DNA of 64,000 bases from NCBI GenBank assembly GCA_004554165.1, contig SFNQ01000006.1, positions 1 through 64,000 of the forward strand. Reading direction: 5' to 3'. A program made the position numbers and the translations under genes. How positions within the stretch are numbered: the first letter of the stretch is position 1; the number at the start of each line of letters is the position of its first letter. Positions 1 to 7,677 of this stretch are shown one piece after another. A model generated the notes under the pieces. That model did not search any database. It saw only the letters and a list, made by a program, of their open reading frames with translations, and was not told where the DNA came from. This stretch comes from Clostridiales bacterium. GTDB lineage: Bacteria; Bacillota; Clostridia; Christensenellales; CAG-138.

Positions 1-104
1 AAGCACTTGGAGGCGACTTTGGAAGACGTCTCTATTGCCGGCTGACCTCATTCAGCCAGAGCCTGCAAACGAATTTGCGCATAACTCTTGACGGTACCTC
101 CGGC

Positions 105-276
105 TCATTTGCTCAATACCATTTTCAATTGTACGACGTCGATGTACGTCTCTTTTTTACATCTGGGGAAACAGTGGAAAATTAATCAGTACTGCAGACT
201 TGTACACTTTTGTCCTTGTCTTTCCTCCGCAAATCGGGCAAGGAATCCATAGCGGGTCTTTTCGATTGTTCTCCAT
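105..276 (-). pseudogene. Cys-rich KTR-domain protein, frameshifted remnant
   Basis: The minus strand starts at an ATG (complement of 274-276) behind a GGAG box. It reads MENNRKDPLWIPCPICGGKT, then RTKVYKSAVLINFPLF, and then meets a stop. This matches the Cys_rich_KTR zinc-ribbon family, which has CPxCGxKTRxK followed by NFPLFCPxCKxET. After NFPLF the match resumes in another frame (PRCKKETYIDV, then a stop at 105-107), consistent with a 2-base deletion that removed the third Cys. Such small proteins are commonly carried by conjugative transposons of Clostridia. Family recognition is from memory of the motif; the frameshift is read directly. Confidence 0.6.
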
Positions 277-339
277 CTCAAATTCTCCATCGTTGGCATT
301 GCTCTGCGTCCTGCGTCCGGCTACCGAATTATTAACACT

Positions 340-1551
340 TTACTCTTTTACTGTTCGCAGTTTAACAAGTTTTAATATGTATGATAAATATGTTCCAACA
401 ATTGTGGAGATTGCTGAAAACAATATCATCATAATTGAACGCTTAGCATCTAAAAACCCACATATGATATACCATAAGACAACGGCTGTAAGGATTGATA
501 TAGTAATCTCTATTGCATTTTTAATCGAATTAGAATTTATTTGGGTTTGAGATATCCTTCGTAAAAACTTCACATTCATCCAAGAACAAACTAGTGTTCC
601 TATAATTAGCAATAGGCAAAATATATCTAACGAATATTTATCGTCCTCCATAGCTAACAGAATACTGCTTTCAATTGACTCAAAAATAATATTGGTTTCA
701 AAAACGATGTTGGTTTTTTCAGAAAGTTCAGAGCATTTTTCGATAAAAGCATCTGCTTCTCTAGTGTTATCATATTTATATTTTCCGCTCAATTTATTCG
801 CATAGTGACGAACAAAAAATACTCTTTTATTCTCGTTTATTGAAGCATCAGGCATATCAAACATCGGCATCAAAATCATATTGTCAAGCTGTTTTTTTTC
901 GCGACCAATATCAATCGTTGTCTCTGACTCTAAAATGCCAGCTACCATGAAAGAGAATTTTTCAAAAATATACCATCCTTCTATTGAGTCGCCTACATTA
1001 TAATACTCAGCATAATCATTCCCGAGTAATATTGGAACATTCATAGAGTCTGCGTCAATATGGAGTATAAAATCTTCAGGCTCAAATAATCTCCCCTTGT
1101 ATGCTTGGATTTGAAATTCTGCCTGAACATTCTCACTAATTTGCAAAGCTTGAACAAGAGAAAGCTTCTGTTGCCGTTCAGCTCTATTATCAAAATATTT
1201 TGATGATATTCCCTTATCTATCGCATAGGTATACAAAGCCTGAGCAGGAATGTGCGTCGTGGAAAGTTCTAATGGTTGCTCTAATATTTCATAATACTTC
1301 GAATCTTTTAATTCTGCATAAAGATTTCGAAGTAAAGGTATGCTCTCATTCTCATAATAAAGTTCTTCAAGCATTGCATCAAAATATACAAGAACCCAAT
1401 TAGTGTGGGATGGTTTCTTAGCTCCATTTCGATTGCATCGAACTTTATTCAATGTCTCACTAAATAGATTTATTGTTATAAATACGATGAGAGTGATAAA
1501 AACAAGCAGAATTATTCTTGCAAAAAAATGCTTTTTAATAAAAAGTCTCAT
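340..1551 (-). CDS. FtsX/MacB-like integral membrane protein, probably peptide-export permease
   Basis: This 403-residue protein has one N-terminal membrane segment (about 12-32), a large extracytoplasmic domain (about 33-300) and three C-terminal membrane segments (about 305-325, 345-365, 368-392). That is the topology of MacB/FtsX-type ABC permeases and of bacteriocin-associated membrane proteins. The extracytoplasmic part contains MacB-PCD-like stretches (LFEPEDFILHIDADSMNVPILLG and NVGDSI). Base composition is clearly AT-rich compared with the rest of the window, as in its neighbour. It lies about 70 bases downstream of a secreted small peptide gene on the same strand, so export of or immunity to that peptide is a reasonable guess. 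No ATPase gene is visible inside the window, so the function is inferred. Confidence 0.6.
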   Translation of the reverse strand: MRLFIKKHFFARIILLVFITLIVFITINLFSETLNKVRCNRNGAKKPSHTNWVLVYFDAMLEELYYENESIPLLRNLYAELKDSKYYEILEQPLELSTTHIPAQALYTYAIDKGISSKYFDNRAERQQKLSLVQALQISENVQAEFQIQAYKGRLFEPEDFILHIDADSMNVPILLGNDYAEYYNVGDSIEGWYIFEKFSFMVAGILESETTIDIGREKKQLDNMILMPMFDMPDASINENKRVFFVRHYANKLSGKYKYDNTREADAFIEKCSELSEKTNIVFETNIIFESIESSILLAMEDDKYSLDIFCLLLIIGTLVCSWMNVKFLRRISQTQINSNSIKNAIEITISILTAVVLWYIICGFLDAKRSIMMILFSAISTIVGTYLSYILKLVKLRTVKE

Positions 1552-1624
1552 ACAAAGTGCCTCTTAGTATAGACTGTGCTTCCAAAACAAGTTGTTGGTT
1601 TTGGAAGCACAAATCTTTAATTAA

Positions 1625-2038
1625 TTAGGTCCCATAGTATACCCTTGCTGGCATATATTGCGCAGCAGATTTATCCTCCCAAGGGCTATAAGCCCAAACT
1701 TTTCCAGTTCCCCATACACGCCCAGAATCCTGATATACTTCAGATGTGATCCGATTTTCATAACGTGCGCGAGTATAATGTTCGACATTGGTACCAATAC
1801 TGTTCGTGCATGTTGACCATCCCCAAACTCGTTCTTTATATCCGCTTTGCTCTCTCCCTCCATCATCTTGCCAAATCAGATCTCTTGTACTATTTTCACA
1901 AATGAATTCAACACCAGTACAAATCACCGGTTCATTTCGATCACTACCAATAGATTGTTCATCACTCGCGAAAGCCGTTGAGGCAAACATTGTCAACACC
2001 AACACACATAAAAGAATTGCATAAAGATTTCTCTTCAT
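1625..2038 (-). CDS. Small secreted aromatic-rich peptide, lactococcin-972-like
   Basis: The 137-residue product opens with a clear Sec signal peptide (MKRNLYAILLCVLVLTMFAS followed by TAFA, cleavage near residue 25). The mature part is about 112 residues, rich in Trp, Tyr, Arg and Gly, with two Cys pairs in its first half and a C-terminal run of GRVWGTGKVWAYSPW ending in ARVYYGT. The GxVW...A...YYxx ending and a His/Tyr stretch before it recall lactococcin-972-type bacteriocins, but I cannot confirm membership by eye. The next gene on the same strand is an FtsX/MacB-like membrane protein, as expected for a bacteriocin or secreted-peptide locus. AT-rich codon use matches that neighbour and differs from the genome. 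Could instead be an orphan secreted protein. Confidence 0.6.
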   Translation of the reverse strand: MKRNLYAILLCVLVLTMFASTAFASDEQSIGSDRNEPVICTGVEFICENSTRDLIWQDDGGREQSGYKERVWGWSTCTNSIGTNVEHYTRARYENRITSEVYQDSGRVWGTGKVWAYSPWEDKSAAQYMPARVYYGT

Positions 2039-2144
2039 ACTACTATTCCTATGTAAAACATTCTAGGGCATTACTTACAGTGGCTTTCGCCTAGTACAAT
2101 CATACGCATCCCCCCTTGATACTAAATAGACGCAGAAGTATTAA

Positions 2145-2243
2145 TCATATGCTAACAAACCCATTAAATCTGGTCAAGGATATCTCTCTAAAACCATAAG
2201 CCCGTTTCGCTGTATCATCTTGTTGGTGGACATCTGCTGCAAC
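2145..2243 (-). pseudogene. C-terminal transposase-like fragment
   Basis: The minus strand encodes, after an in-frame stop, VAADVHQQDDTAKRAYGFRE and then ISLTRFNGFVSI before a stop at 2145-2147. The KRxAYGFR....RF pattern is like the C-terminus of ISL3/IS204-type transposases. Only 32 codons remain and no start codon is available, so this is a remnant at best. It lies at the junction between the AT-rich left end and the GC-rich chromosome, which supports a mobile-element origin. Family assignment rests on a short motif. Confidence 0.35.
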
Positions 2244-2306
2244 TTACTCAAGAAAGTTTTTGTTTCGTCACTTCTATTTTACCAAACGGCCGTACCGATG
2301 TCCACC
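2225..2306. repeat. 10-bp inverted repeat, 62-base spacer
   Basis: GGTGGACATC at 2225-2234 is exactly complementary to GATGTCCACC at 2297-2306, followed by TTTTT. It sits next to the transposase-like fragment and close to the GC shift. It could be the ends of a degenerate mobile element or a long-loop terminator on the plus strand. Confidence 0.4.
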
Positions 2307-2468
2307 TTTTTCGGTGCTTTTCTTTTTTGCACAACTTATTGTACCTTATCCGCGGCCGCATCGGGGCAGAGGAACGCGCCTGCCCTGCGGACAGATTTCC
2401 GCGGGTTCTTCCCAACAGCCCCGCGCTCCGGATCGCGGCTGACACCACGCGGCAGGTTGTACAATGGG

Positions 2469-2498
2469 AAAAGGGAGGCGCAGCGGCCTTCCTTTTTT
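2469..2498. terminator. Bidirectional terminator-like hairpin
   Basis: AAAAGGGAGGC, a five-base loop, then GGCCTTCCTTTTTT. On the minus strand the stem is followed by CCCTTTT, about 60 bases past the stop of the DUF1836 gene. Confidence 0.5.
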
Positions 2499-2554
2499 CG
2501 CTTTTCCGAACGCCGGCCATGGGCCGGCGAACTTTGACCTGGGCGACGAAGGCC

Positions 2555-3178
2555 CTATTTGGCAGCCGTGCCCTTCTTCTCCCCGTGGGCGGCGCGCTCA
2601 GGCTTTTCCGCGGCGGGCGTTTCCTCCAACTGAAGGGCGACGATCTTCCCGGTCAGCAGCTTTGTAAAGCTGGATGCGACGGCGGAAGCAACCACAAGGT
2701 CGTTCACGTCGCTGTCCGTTGCCGTTTCCGTATCAAAGAGCGCCTTTGCGCTGGAGCGAACCTGCTCCGAAAGATAGTAGGACAACCCCTTGTGGATATC
2801 GATAAACTGGTTGTAATCCCGCTTGACGCTTTCAACGTCGCCGCGGGGAAGCATTTTTTTCACAACCGCCATGCTGAGCGTCTGCTTGAGCGTACAGATC
2901 ATAATGAGGTAGGCCAGATGCACACGCCCGTATTTTTTCCTGACGGGGGCGGGCACCAGCTTCATCTTGACGTAATTATTGACCATGGCGGCAGTGATGA
3001 GCTTTTCATCGTTGCCCTCATAGACAAAGTAGCTGAGATATTCGTTCAGCAGTACGATCACCTGATCCATATACAGTTCGATCTGCGGCAACTCATCCCA
3101 AACGGGCAGGCGAAATTCATGAAGAAACTCTTCCCAGTGCAGGAGCTTGGATGCGATCTGCTGTTTGTCATATAGCAC
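2555..3178 (-). CDS. DUF1836 domain-containing protein
   Basis: The protein has 207 residues from a GTG start at 3178, chosen because GGAGG lies nine bases upstream and no plausible upstream ATG has one. Residues about 5-175 match the DUF1836 pattern (VWDELPQIELYMDQVI..., ITAAMVNNYVKMKLVPAPVRKKYGR..HLAYLIMICTLKQTLSM). This domain resembles a MerR-type winged helix and is probably DNA-binding, but the function of the family is unknown. The C-terminal 25 residues are Lys/Glu/Ala-rich and probably disordered. It is divergent from degV, an arrangement I recall as frequent in Clostridia. A TATAAT box at 3201-3206 (minus) with TGGAAA 17 bases upstream could drive it. Confidence 0.85.
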   Translation of the reverse strand: MLYDKQQIASKLLHWEEFLHEFRLPVWDELPQIELYMDQVIVLLNEYLSYFVYEGNDEKLITAAMVNNYVKMKLVPAPVRKKYGRVHLAYLIMICTLKQTLSMAVVKKMLPRGDVESVKRDYNQFIDIHKGLSYYLSEQVRSSAKALFDTETATDSDVNDLVVASAVASSFTKLLTGKIVALQLEETPAAEKPERAAHGEKKGTAAK

Positions 3179-3270
3179 GTCCCTATACCTCCATACGAAT
3201 ATTATACAACACAATGCGCTGCTTTTCCATCCTGCCGCGGCTTTTGCCCACAAAAAATATTGTACTGTAC

Positions 3271-3299
3271 TTTACAAAAACCAAAATACGATGTAAAAT
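3271..3299 (+). promoter_or_regulatory. Sigma-A promoter for degV
   Basis: TTTACA at 3271-3276, a 17-base spacer, and TAAAAT at 3294-3299, in the AT-rich divergent intergenic region 36 bases before the degV start. Confidence 0.6.
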
Positions 3300-3334
3300 A
3301 GTATTAAATACTAGGTTATGGAGATAATAAAACC

Positions 3335-4210
3335 ATGTCTATCGAAATATTTACGGATTCTTCTGCAAATCTCCCAAAGGGGATTCTCGAAGTTCTGAAC
3401 ATCCATGTCATATCCCTGACCCTGACGGTCAACGGCGAAGAGCGCCTGTGCTACGATCCGGAGCAGCCCTTTGAGGGCGAGCGTTTCTATGCGCGCATGC
3501 GGGAGGACCGCGGGATGGAGCTTAAAACGTCCATGATCAATACGGCCACCTTTCTTGAGGCCTTCGAACCGCAGCTTCAGGCGGGCAACGACGTGCTCTA
3601 CCTTGGGATGTCCTCCGGCATCAGCGGAACGGTGGCGGCCGGGGCGGCGGCGGCAAAGACCCTGCAGGGGAAATATCCGGCGCGCACGATCCTCGCCGTG
3701 GACACGCTGGCCGCTTCTCTGGGCGAGGGCCTGATGGTCTGCGAGGCGGCGCGCCTGCGCAACGGCGGCAGCTCGATGCGGCAGATCGTGGCGCACGTGG
3801 AGCAGAACCGGCAGTACATCCGGCAGCACTTTCTCGTGGACGACCTGATGTTTTTAAAGCGGGGCGGCCGCATCAGCGGGACCGCCGCGCTGGCGGGGAC
3901 GGTTTTGAACATCAAGCCGATTTTGAAGGGAAACGCCGCGGGACGTATCGTACCCGATTGCAGGGTGCGCGGCCGCCAGCGAGCGCTGCGCAAGCTGGCG
4001 GAAACCTTCGACGCCTATGCCTTTGTGCCGCATCCGCAGACCATCGGCATCGCCCATGGCGGCTGCGAGGCGGACGCCATCGCGCTGTCGGAAATGATCC
4101 GGGAGAAGCGCGGCAACGATGATTTCATGATTGTCTGCTACGAACCGGGGACGGGTTCGCATGTGGGCCCCGGAACGGTGGCGCTGTTCTTTCGGGGGAT
4201 GGAGAAGTGA
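3335..4210 (+). CDS. DegV family fatty-acid-binding protein
   Basis: This 291-residue protein has the family's usual length. DegV/FakB proteins bind a single fatty acid and, in Firmicutes, present it to the kinase FakA for activation as acyl-phosphate. Visible signatures are the N-terminal IFTDSSANLP, the substrate loop MKTSMINTATF-like segment (LKTSMINTATF), the SSGISGT motif (about residues 93-99), and DDLMFLKRGGRISG followed by LNIKPIL (about 169-196). The ATG is preceded by GGAG. It is transcribed alone, divergent from the DUF1836 gene. No fakA-like kinase gene is in the window, so a FakB role is inferred from the family. Confidence 0.9.
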   Translation: MSIEIFTDSSANLPKGILEVLNIHVISLTLTVNGEERLCYDPEQPFEGERFYARMREDRGMELKTSMINTATFLEAFEPQLQAGNDVLYLGMSSGISGTVAAGAAAAKTLQGKYPARTILAVDTLAASLGEGLMVCEAARLRNGGSSMRQIVAHVEQNRQYIRQHFLVDDLMFLKRGGRISGTAALAGTVLNIKPILKGNAAGRIVPDCRVRGRQRALRKLAETFDAYAFVPHPQTIGIAHGGCEADAIALSEMIREKRGNDDFMIVCYEPGTGSHVGPGTVALFFRGMEK

Positions 4211-4577
4211 AACAGAAAAGGGGAGGGGCCGTTACGAATTGATGGGCGCGAGCTGCGGAGGTATGCGCTTTTGCCCTGCCGAAAACCCCGGGAGGGGCGG
4301 TATCAGGAGGAAGGCCGCGCAGCAGGCGGGAAAAGGGCTGTATTTCCAGCCCGCGAGAGGGAGGGCTGGCGGCGAAATACGACCGGACTGTCAACAGCAG
4401 CATGCCGATGGGCAGCAGAGGCGGCGTGGGGGTCAAAAACGGTCCTGTGTTCAGCCGGTCGCGCAGAGTGCCCGGCGAAAACGGCATAAGGCCCCGAAGC
4501 AGGGGGCGCAGCGGCTTCCGGCAGAACCTCCCTTGGAAAATTCAATTCGCCGCAGCGCGGAGCATACGGCGGACGGC
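4211..4577. other. Intergenic region, no supported gene
   Basis: This GC-rich stretch lies between the convergent degV and nicotinamidase-like genes. Open frames exist on both strands but show low-complexity Arg/Pro/Ala composition, no family motif and no convincing ribosome-binding site. I see nothing else that I can support. Confidence 0.5.
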
Positions 4578-5111
4578 TCAAACAAGGTCGATCTGGCAGG
4601 CGCGCATGGCGGCCAGGGCCGTTTCGTGTTTCTCCCGGCTTGTGCCCGCGCAGCAGCGGCTGTCCACAACGATGCGCGCCTCGGGGAAAAAGGACTTGAG
4701 CAGCAGCGCGTTGCTGACGACGCAGAGATCCGTACACAGGCCGACCAGCGTGATCTCCCGGATATCGTCGCTCAGATCCTCGTGCAGTCGGAAGGGCAGT
4801 TCTTTCGCGCCGAACGCATCCTTCAGAACCATGTGCGCTTCGTCCGCCACGTTCTGTTCCATCAGCGCCATCCAGACGGCGGCGCTGGGCGTCCAGCCCT
4901 CGGTGCCTGCGATACAGTGAGCCGTGGGCAGCCGACGCCCCTCCTGCGTCTCCAAATAGTTTTGCTGATGGGTGTCAAGGGTGAAATAGATCGCGCCGTC
5001 AAAGTTCAGTATCGTTTCCACAACAGCGGGCTCGATTGCCTGCGCCTGCGCGCTGCCGAGAGCGCCGGAAATGAAATCGTTCTGCATGTCCACAACGATC
5101 AGTACGTTCAT
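4578..5111 (-). CDS. Nicotinamidase-like cysteine hydrolase (isochorismatase family)
   Basis: This 177-residue protein starts at the ATG whose complement is 5109-5111; GGAGG lies 11 bases upstream, and upstream in-frame sequence does not look coding. It has the complete isochorismatase-fold catalytic set: Asp8 (VVDMQNDF), Lys97 (VLKDAFGA) and Cys130 (GLCTDLCV). Metal-ligand-like residues Asp46 and His48 (LDTHQQNY) and His65 (TAHCIAGTEGW) are typical of PncA-like nicotinamidases rather than isochorismatases. PncA hydrolyses nicotinamide to nicotinate for NAD salvage. The substrate is inferred; other amidases of this family share the motifs. It faces degV convergently. Confidence 0.85.
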   Translation of the reverse strand: MNVLIVVDMQNDFISGALGSAQAQAIEPAVVETILNFDGAIYFTLDTHQQNYLETQEGRRLPTAHCIAGTEGWTPSAAVWMALMEQNVADEAHMVLKDAFGAKELPFRLHEDLSDDIREITLVGLCTDLCVVSNALLLKSFFPEARIVVDSRCCAGTSREKHETALAAMRACQIDLV

Positions 5112-5342
5112 GCTATGATAGGCCTCCGTTTCGTGTTGGGGTGGAAGGGCTTCCTGCGGTTCGGGGCAAAGCCGGACTGCCTGCTTTGTCAGCCGGACCG
5201 CGGCTTGACACTGCGCGGGGTTCTGCCTGTTCCCGGGCGCAGGGACGCCGCCTGACCTTCGCGCCGGGAAGGCCTGCGCCAACGCGCCGCGCCCTGCCGG
5301 TTCAGCCGCTGCAATTTCCGGTGTTGCGGCGCAGTATCCGGA

Positions 5343-6113
5343 TCAGTTCTCCGGGTGCATCCGGTTTGAGATTTCATAGATCAGCAGCGCCGCCGCAACG
5401 GCTGCGTTCAGGGATTCCGCCCGCCCGCGCATGGGCAGGCGGTAGAGCGTGCAGGCTGCGGCCACTGCGTTGGAGACGCCGCTGCCCTCGCTGCCGATGA
5501 CCAGCGCCGTGCGGCCTGAGAGCGCGGGCAGCGCCTCGCTGCCGCGAAGGTGGCCGCAGATGCAGCAAAAGCCCTGCGCCTTCATGCGGGCAAGCTCTCC
5601 TGCGGCGTCGCCTCCATACAGCGGCAGGTGATAGGTGGACCCCATGGCCGCTCGCAGGGTTTTGCCGGAGAAAGCGTCCGCACAGCCCTCGCCCAGCAGG
5701 ACTGCGGAAGCGCCAAGAGCGTCGGCCGTGCGCAGGATCGTTCCAACGTTGCCCGGATCCTGTACGCGGTCCAGAACGACAACGAATCCCTCGGGATAGC
5801 GCTGCGGCGGCGTCAGCTCCGGCGTTTTGACAACGGCGCAGAGGTGCTGCGGCGTCGTACTGCTGCACAGGGATTCCATTACGCTGCGACTGACGGGCTG
5901 GACAAGACCGCTCAGCGCAGAGAGAGGATCTGGCAGTCCATAGCCGTCCTCCACAAACAGCTCCGACAGCGCGCAGCCCGATTGCGCAGCCTCAAGCACC
6001 AGCTTTTCGCCCTCGATCAGGTGCAGGCCGCGCTCTCTGCGCGCCTTTGCCTGCATGAGCCCGCGGGCCTGCCTGATGCGTTCGTTGCCGCGGGCAGTGA
6101 TGACGAACCCCAT
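5343..6113 (-). CDS. TrmH/SpoU-family RNA 2'-O-methyltransferase
   Basis: The 256-residue protein starts at the ATG at 6113, beginning MGFVITARGNERI; upstream in-frame residues are not protein-like. An N-terminal substrate-binding domain (about 1-105, with the EGEKLVLEA motif) is followed by the SpoU knotted methyltransferase domain. Its three motifs are visible: VVLDRVQDPGNVGTILRTAD, then LVIGSEGSGVS, then LPMRGRAESLNAAVAAALLIYE. It should methylate a ribose 2'-OH in rRNA or tRNA with S-adenosylmethionine as donor. The two-domain layout fits RlmB/TsnR-type 23S rRNA enzymes, but the exact target cannot be read from sequence. Confidence 0.88.
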   Translation of the reverse strand: MGFVITARGNERIRQARGLMQAKARRERGLHLIEGEKLVLEAAQSGCALSELFVEDGYGLPDPLSALSGLVQPVSRSVMESLCSSTTPQHLCAVVKTPELTPPQRYPEGFVVVLDRVQDPGNVGTILRTADALGASAVLLGEGCADAFSGKTLRAAMGSTYHLPLYGGDAAGELARMKAQGFCCICGHLRGSEALPALSGRTALVIGSEGSGVSNAVAAACTLYRLPMRGRAESLNAAVAAALLIYEISNRMHPEN

Positions 6114-6143
6114 GGCGTATCGTCCATCCTTTGCGTTAAGGTA

Positions 6144-6164
6144 GGGGGGATGCCGGATCCCCCC
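6144..6164. other. Hairpin in the methyltransferase 5' leader
   Basis: GGGGGGAT, a five-base loop, ATCCCCCC: a perfect 8-bp stem between the -10 box and the start of the minus-strand methyltransferase gene. No U-run follows, so it is not a simple terminator; it may affect translation or mRNA stability. Confidence 0.5.
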
Positions 6165-6168
6165 ACTC

Positions 6169-6197
6169 ATCATACAGGAAAGCGGCGGCGAGTGCAA
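6169..6197 (-). promoter_or_regulatory. Sigma-A promoter for the RNA methyltransferase
   Basis: On the minus strand: TTGCAC, a 17-base spacer, TATGAT (plus-strand coordinates of the boxes 6192-6197 and 6169-6174). Confidence 0.65.
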
Positions 6198-6220
6198 ACC
6201 CCAATTCCGGCGGCGCCGGC

Positions 6221-6249
6221 TTGGAATCCGTAGTGCGGCCTGTTACAAT
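6221..6249 (+). promoter_or_regulatory. Sigma-A promoter for the GNAT gene
   Basis: TTGGAA at 6221-6226, a 17-base spacer, TACAAT at 6244-6249, 30 bases before the downstream ATG. Confidence 0.65.
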
Positions 6250-6279
6250 AAAAGAAAGCGTTGGGAGGAGGCGACCGGC

Positions 6280-7008
6280 ATGGTGGATGAGCGCATTGCG
6301 GCCCTGTTCGGAACCTGGGAGGATACGATGATTCGGGCCTGCCTGTCCGGCACGATGGGGCGGATTCTCGTGGACAATGCAGAGAGCCCCGGGGCGGCGC
6401 AGGCGGTGCTGGGCGATTTCTGCTTTTTTGCAGGCCGGGCGGATGCGGCCTTTGCAGCGCTGGCGGCAGCCCCGATCATCACGCCGCAAAACGAGGCCTG
6501 GGCCGGGGCGATCGAGGCCGCCTGGGGCAGCGGCGTTCGGCGCGGCGAACGCCATGCGCTGAAAAAGGAAGCGGATGGATTCGACCGGGAGAAGCTGGGC
6601 GCCCTTGCAAGGAGGGCGGACGGGGGGTACGTCTTTCGCAGCTTTGATCGCGAGATCGCCAGGATGGCGCTTGAGCAGGACTGGTCCCGGGATTTTCTCG
6701 CGCTGTTTGAGGGGATCGACGACTATCTTGCGCGGGGGCTGGGCGTGGCGGCCCTGTATCGGGGAGAACTGGTTGCGGGCGCCTCGTCCTATGCGCTGTT
6801 TCCGGGCGGGATCGAGATTGAGATCGCCACGCGGGAGGACTTCCGAAAGCGCGGGCTTGCGACTTCCTGCGCGGCAAGGCTGATCCTCCGGTGTCTGGAG
6901 CGGGGGCTGTATCCGGGCTGGGATGCGGCCAACCGCATCTCCCTGCACCTTGCGGAGCGGCTGGGCTATCGCTTTGCGGGCAGCTACCCGGTCTACGTTC
7001 GACAGTGA
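6280..7008 (+). CDS. GNAT family N-acetyltransferase
   Basis: The protein has 242 residues with ribosome-binding site GGGAGGAGG shortly upstream. The C-terminal half carries a GNAT fold: strands around GVAALYRGELVAGASSYALF, then the acetyl-CoA loop IATREDFRKRGLATSCAARLI (an R/Q-x-x-G-x-A/G variant, RKRGLA, near residues 195-200) and a final CLERGLYPGWDAANRISLHLAERLGYRFAG segment. The N-terminal about 100 residues form the extra domain seen in the GNAT_acetyltr_2 / zwittermicin-resistance-like group. The acceptor substrate is unknown. It is a single gene with its own promoter, and a bidirectional terminator separates it from the convergent rplT. Confidence 0.85.
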   Translation: MVDERIAALFGTWEDTMIRACLSGTMGRILVDNAESPGAAQAVLGDFCFFAGRADAAFAALAAAPIITPQNEAWAGAIEAAWGSGVRRGERHALKKEADGFDREKLGALARRADGGYVFRSFDREIARMALEQDWSRDFLALFEGIDDYLARGLGVAALYRGELVAGASSYALFPGGIEIEIATREDFRKRGLATSCAARLILRCLERGLYPGWDAANRISLHLAERLGYRFAGSYPVYVRQ

Positions 7009-7022
7009 GAGCAAAGGGACAG

Positions 7023-7060
7023 AAAAAACCGCCGCGACAGCATCGCAGCGGCTTTTGTTT
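7023..7060. terminator. Bidirectional terminator between GNAT gene and rplT
   Basis: AAAAAACCGCCGCGACAGCA then TCGCAGCGGCTTTTG: an imperfect GC stem with A-run on one side and T-run on the other. It lies 15 bases after the GNAT stop and 13 bases after the rplT stop, so it can end both transcripts. Confidence 0.75.
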
Positions 7061-7072
7061 GCGCAATATGCG

Positions 7073-7429
7073 TTACGCGCGGGCCTTCATCGCCACATCC
7101 ACAAGCTCCTTGAAGGCGCTCATGTCGGTGATGGCGAGGTCGGACAGCACCTTGCGGTTGATTTCAACGCCAGCCAGCTTGAGGCCGTTGATCAGGCGGC
7201 TGTAGGTGGTGCCGCAGAGCCTGGCGCCTGCATTGATGCGGGCGATCCACAGGCGGCGATACTCGCGCTTTTTGTTTTTGCGGCCCACATAGGCGTAGGC
7301 CATGGAGCGCATGACCTGCTGGGAGGCTGCGCGATACTGCTTGCTCTTTGCGCCATAGTAACCCTTGGCGAGCTTAAAAACCTTACGACGCTTTTTTGCG
7401 GCGGTAACTGCTCTTTTAATTCTGGCCAT
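7073..7429 (-). CDS. rplT: 50S ribosomal protein L20
   Basis: The 118-residue protein matches bacterial L20 along its full length (MARIKRAVTAAKKRRKVFKL, GYYGAKSKQYR, RLWIARINAGAR, YSRLINGLKLAGVEINRKVLSDLAI). L20 binds 23S rRNA early in 50S assembly. In Firmicutes it also represses its own operon by binding the infC leader. It is the last gene of infC-rpmI-rplT, 14 bases after rpmI, and ends at a terminator. Confidence 0.99.
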   Translation of the reverse strand: MARIKRAVTAAKKRRKVFKLAKGYYGAKSKQYRAASQQVMRSMAYAYVGRKNKKREYRRLWIARINAGARLCGTTYSRLINGLKLAGVEINRKVLSDLAITDMSAFKELVDVAMKARA

Positions 7430-7443
7430 CTTATGTCTCCTCC

Positions 7444-7641
7444 TTAGCTATACGGGATCAGCTTGCGAATTTTCTTTTCTTCGCACGCGGCAATGTAGCC
7501 GGTCTGACGCAGACCACGCAGGCGCTTGGTGGACTTCTTGGTCAGGATGTGGCTCTTGTACGCCTTGGCACGCTTGATCTTGCCGGATTTGGTCGTGGAG
7601 AAGCGTTTTGCAGCGCCACGATGGGATTTCAGCTTGGGCAT
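7444..7641 (-). CDS. rpmI: 50S ribosomal protein L35
   Basis: The 65-residue protein begins MPKLKSHRGAAKRFSTTKSG and continues KIKRAKAYKSHILTKKSTKRLRGLR, diagnostic of L35, a small basic protein of the large subunit. It lies between infC and rplT with short gaps (36 and 14 bases), the universal bacterial gene order. Confidence 0.99.
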   Translation of the reverse strand: MPKLKSHRGAAKRFSTTKSGKIKRAKAYKSHILTKKSTKRLRGLRQTGYIAACEEKKIRKLIPYS

Positions 7642-7677
7642 TTGGGTATCCTCCTCAGTTGGTGTGTAGTTACTCTG

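Noticed and set aside
3..185. Plus-strand open frame running in from the left edge
   Set aside because: It lies mostly antisense to the clearly recognisable Cys-rich KTR remnant and matches no family I know.
200..550. Plus-strand 116-residue frame
   Set aside because: Overlaps the end of the minus-strand membrane protein gene and the KTR start; composition is not protein-like and no ribosome-binding site is seen.
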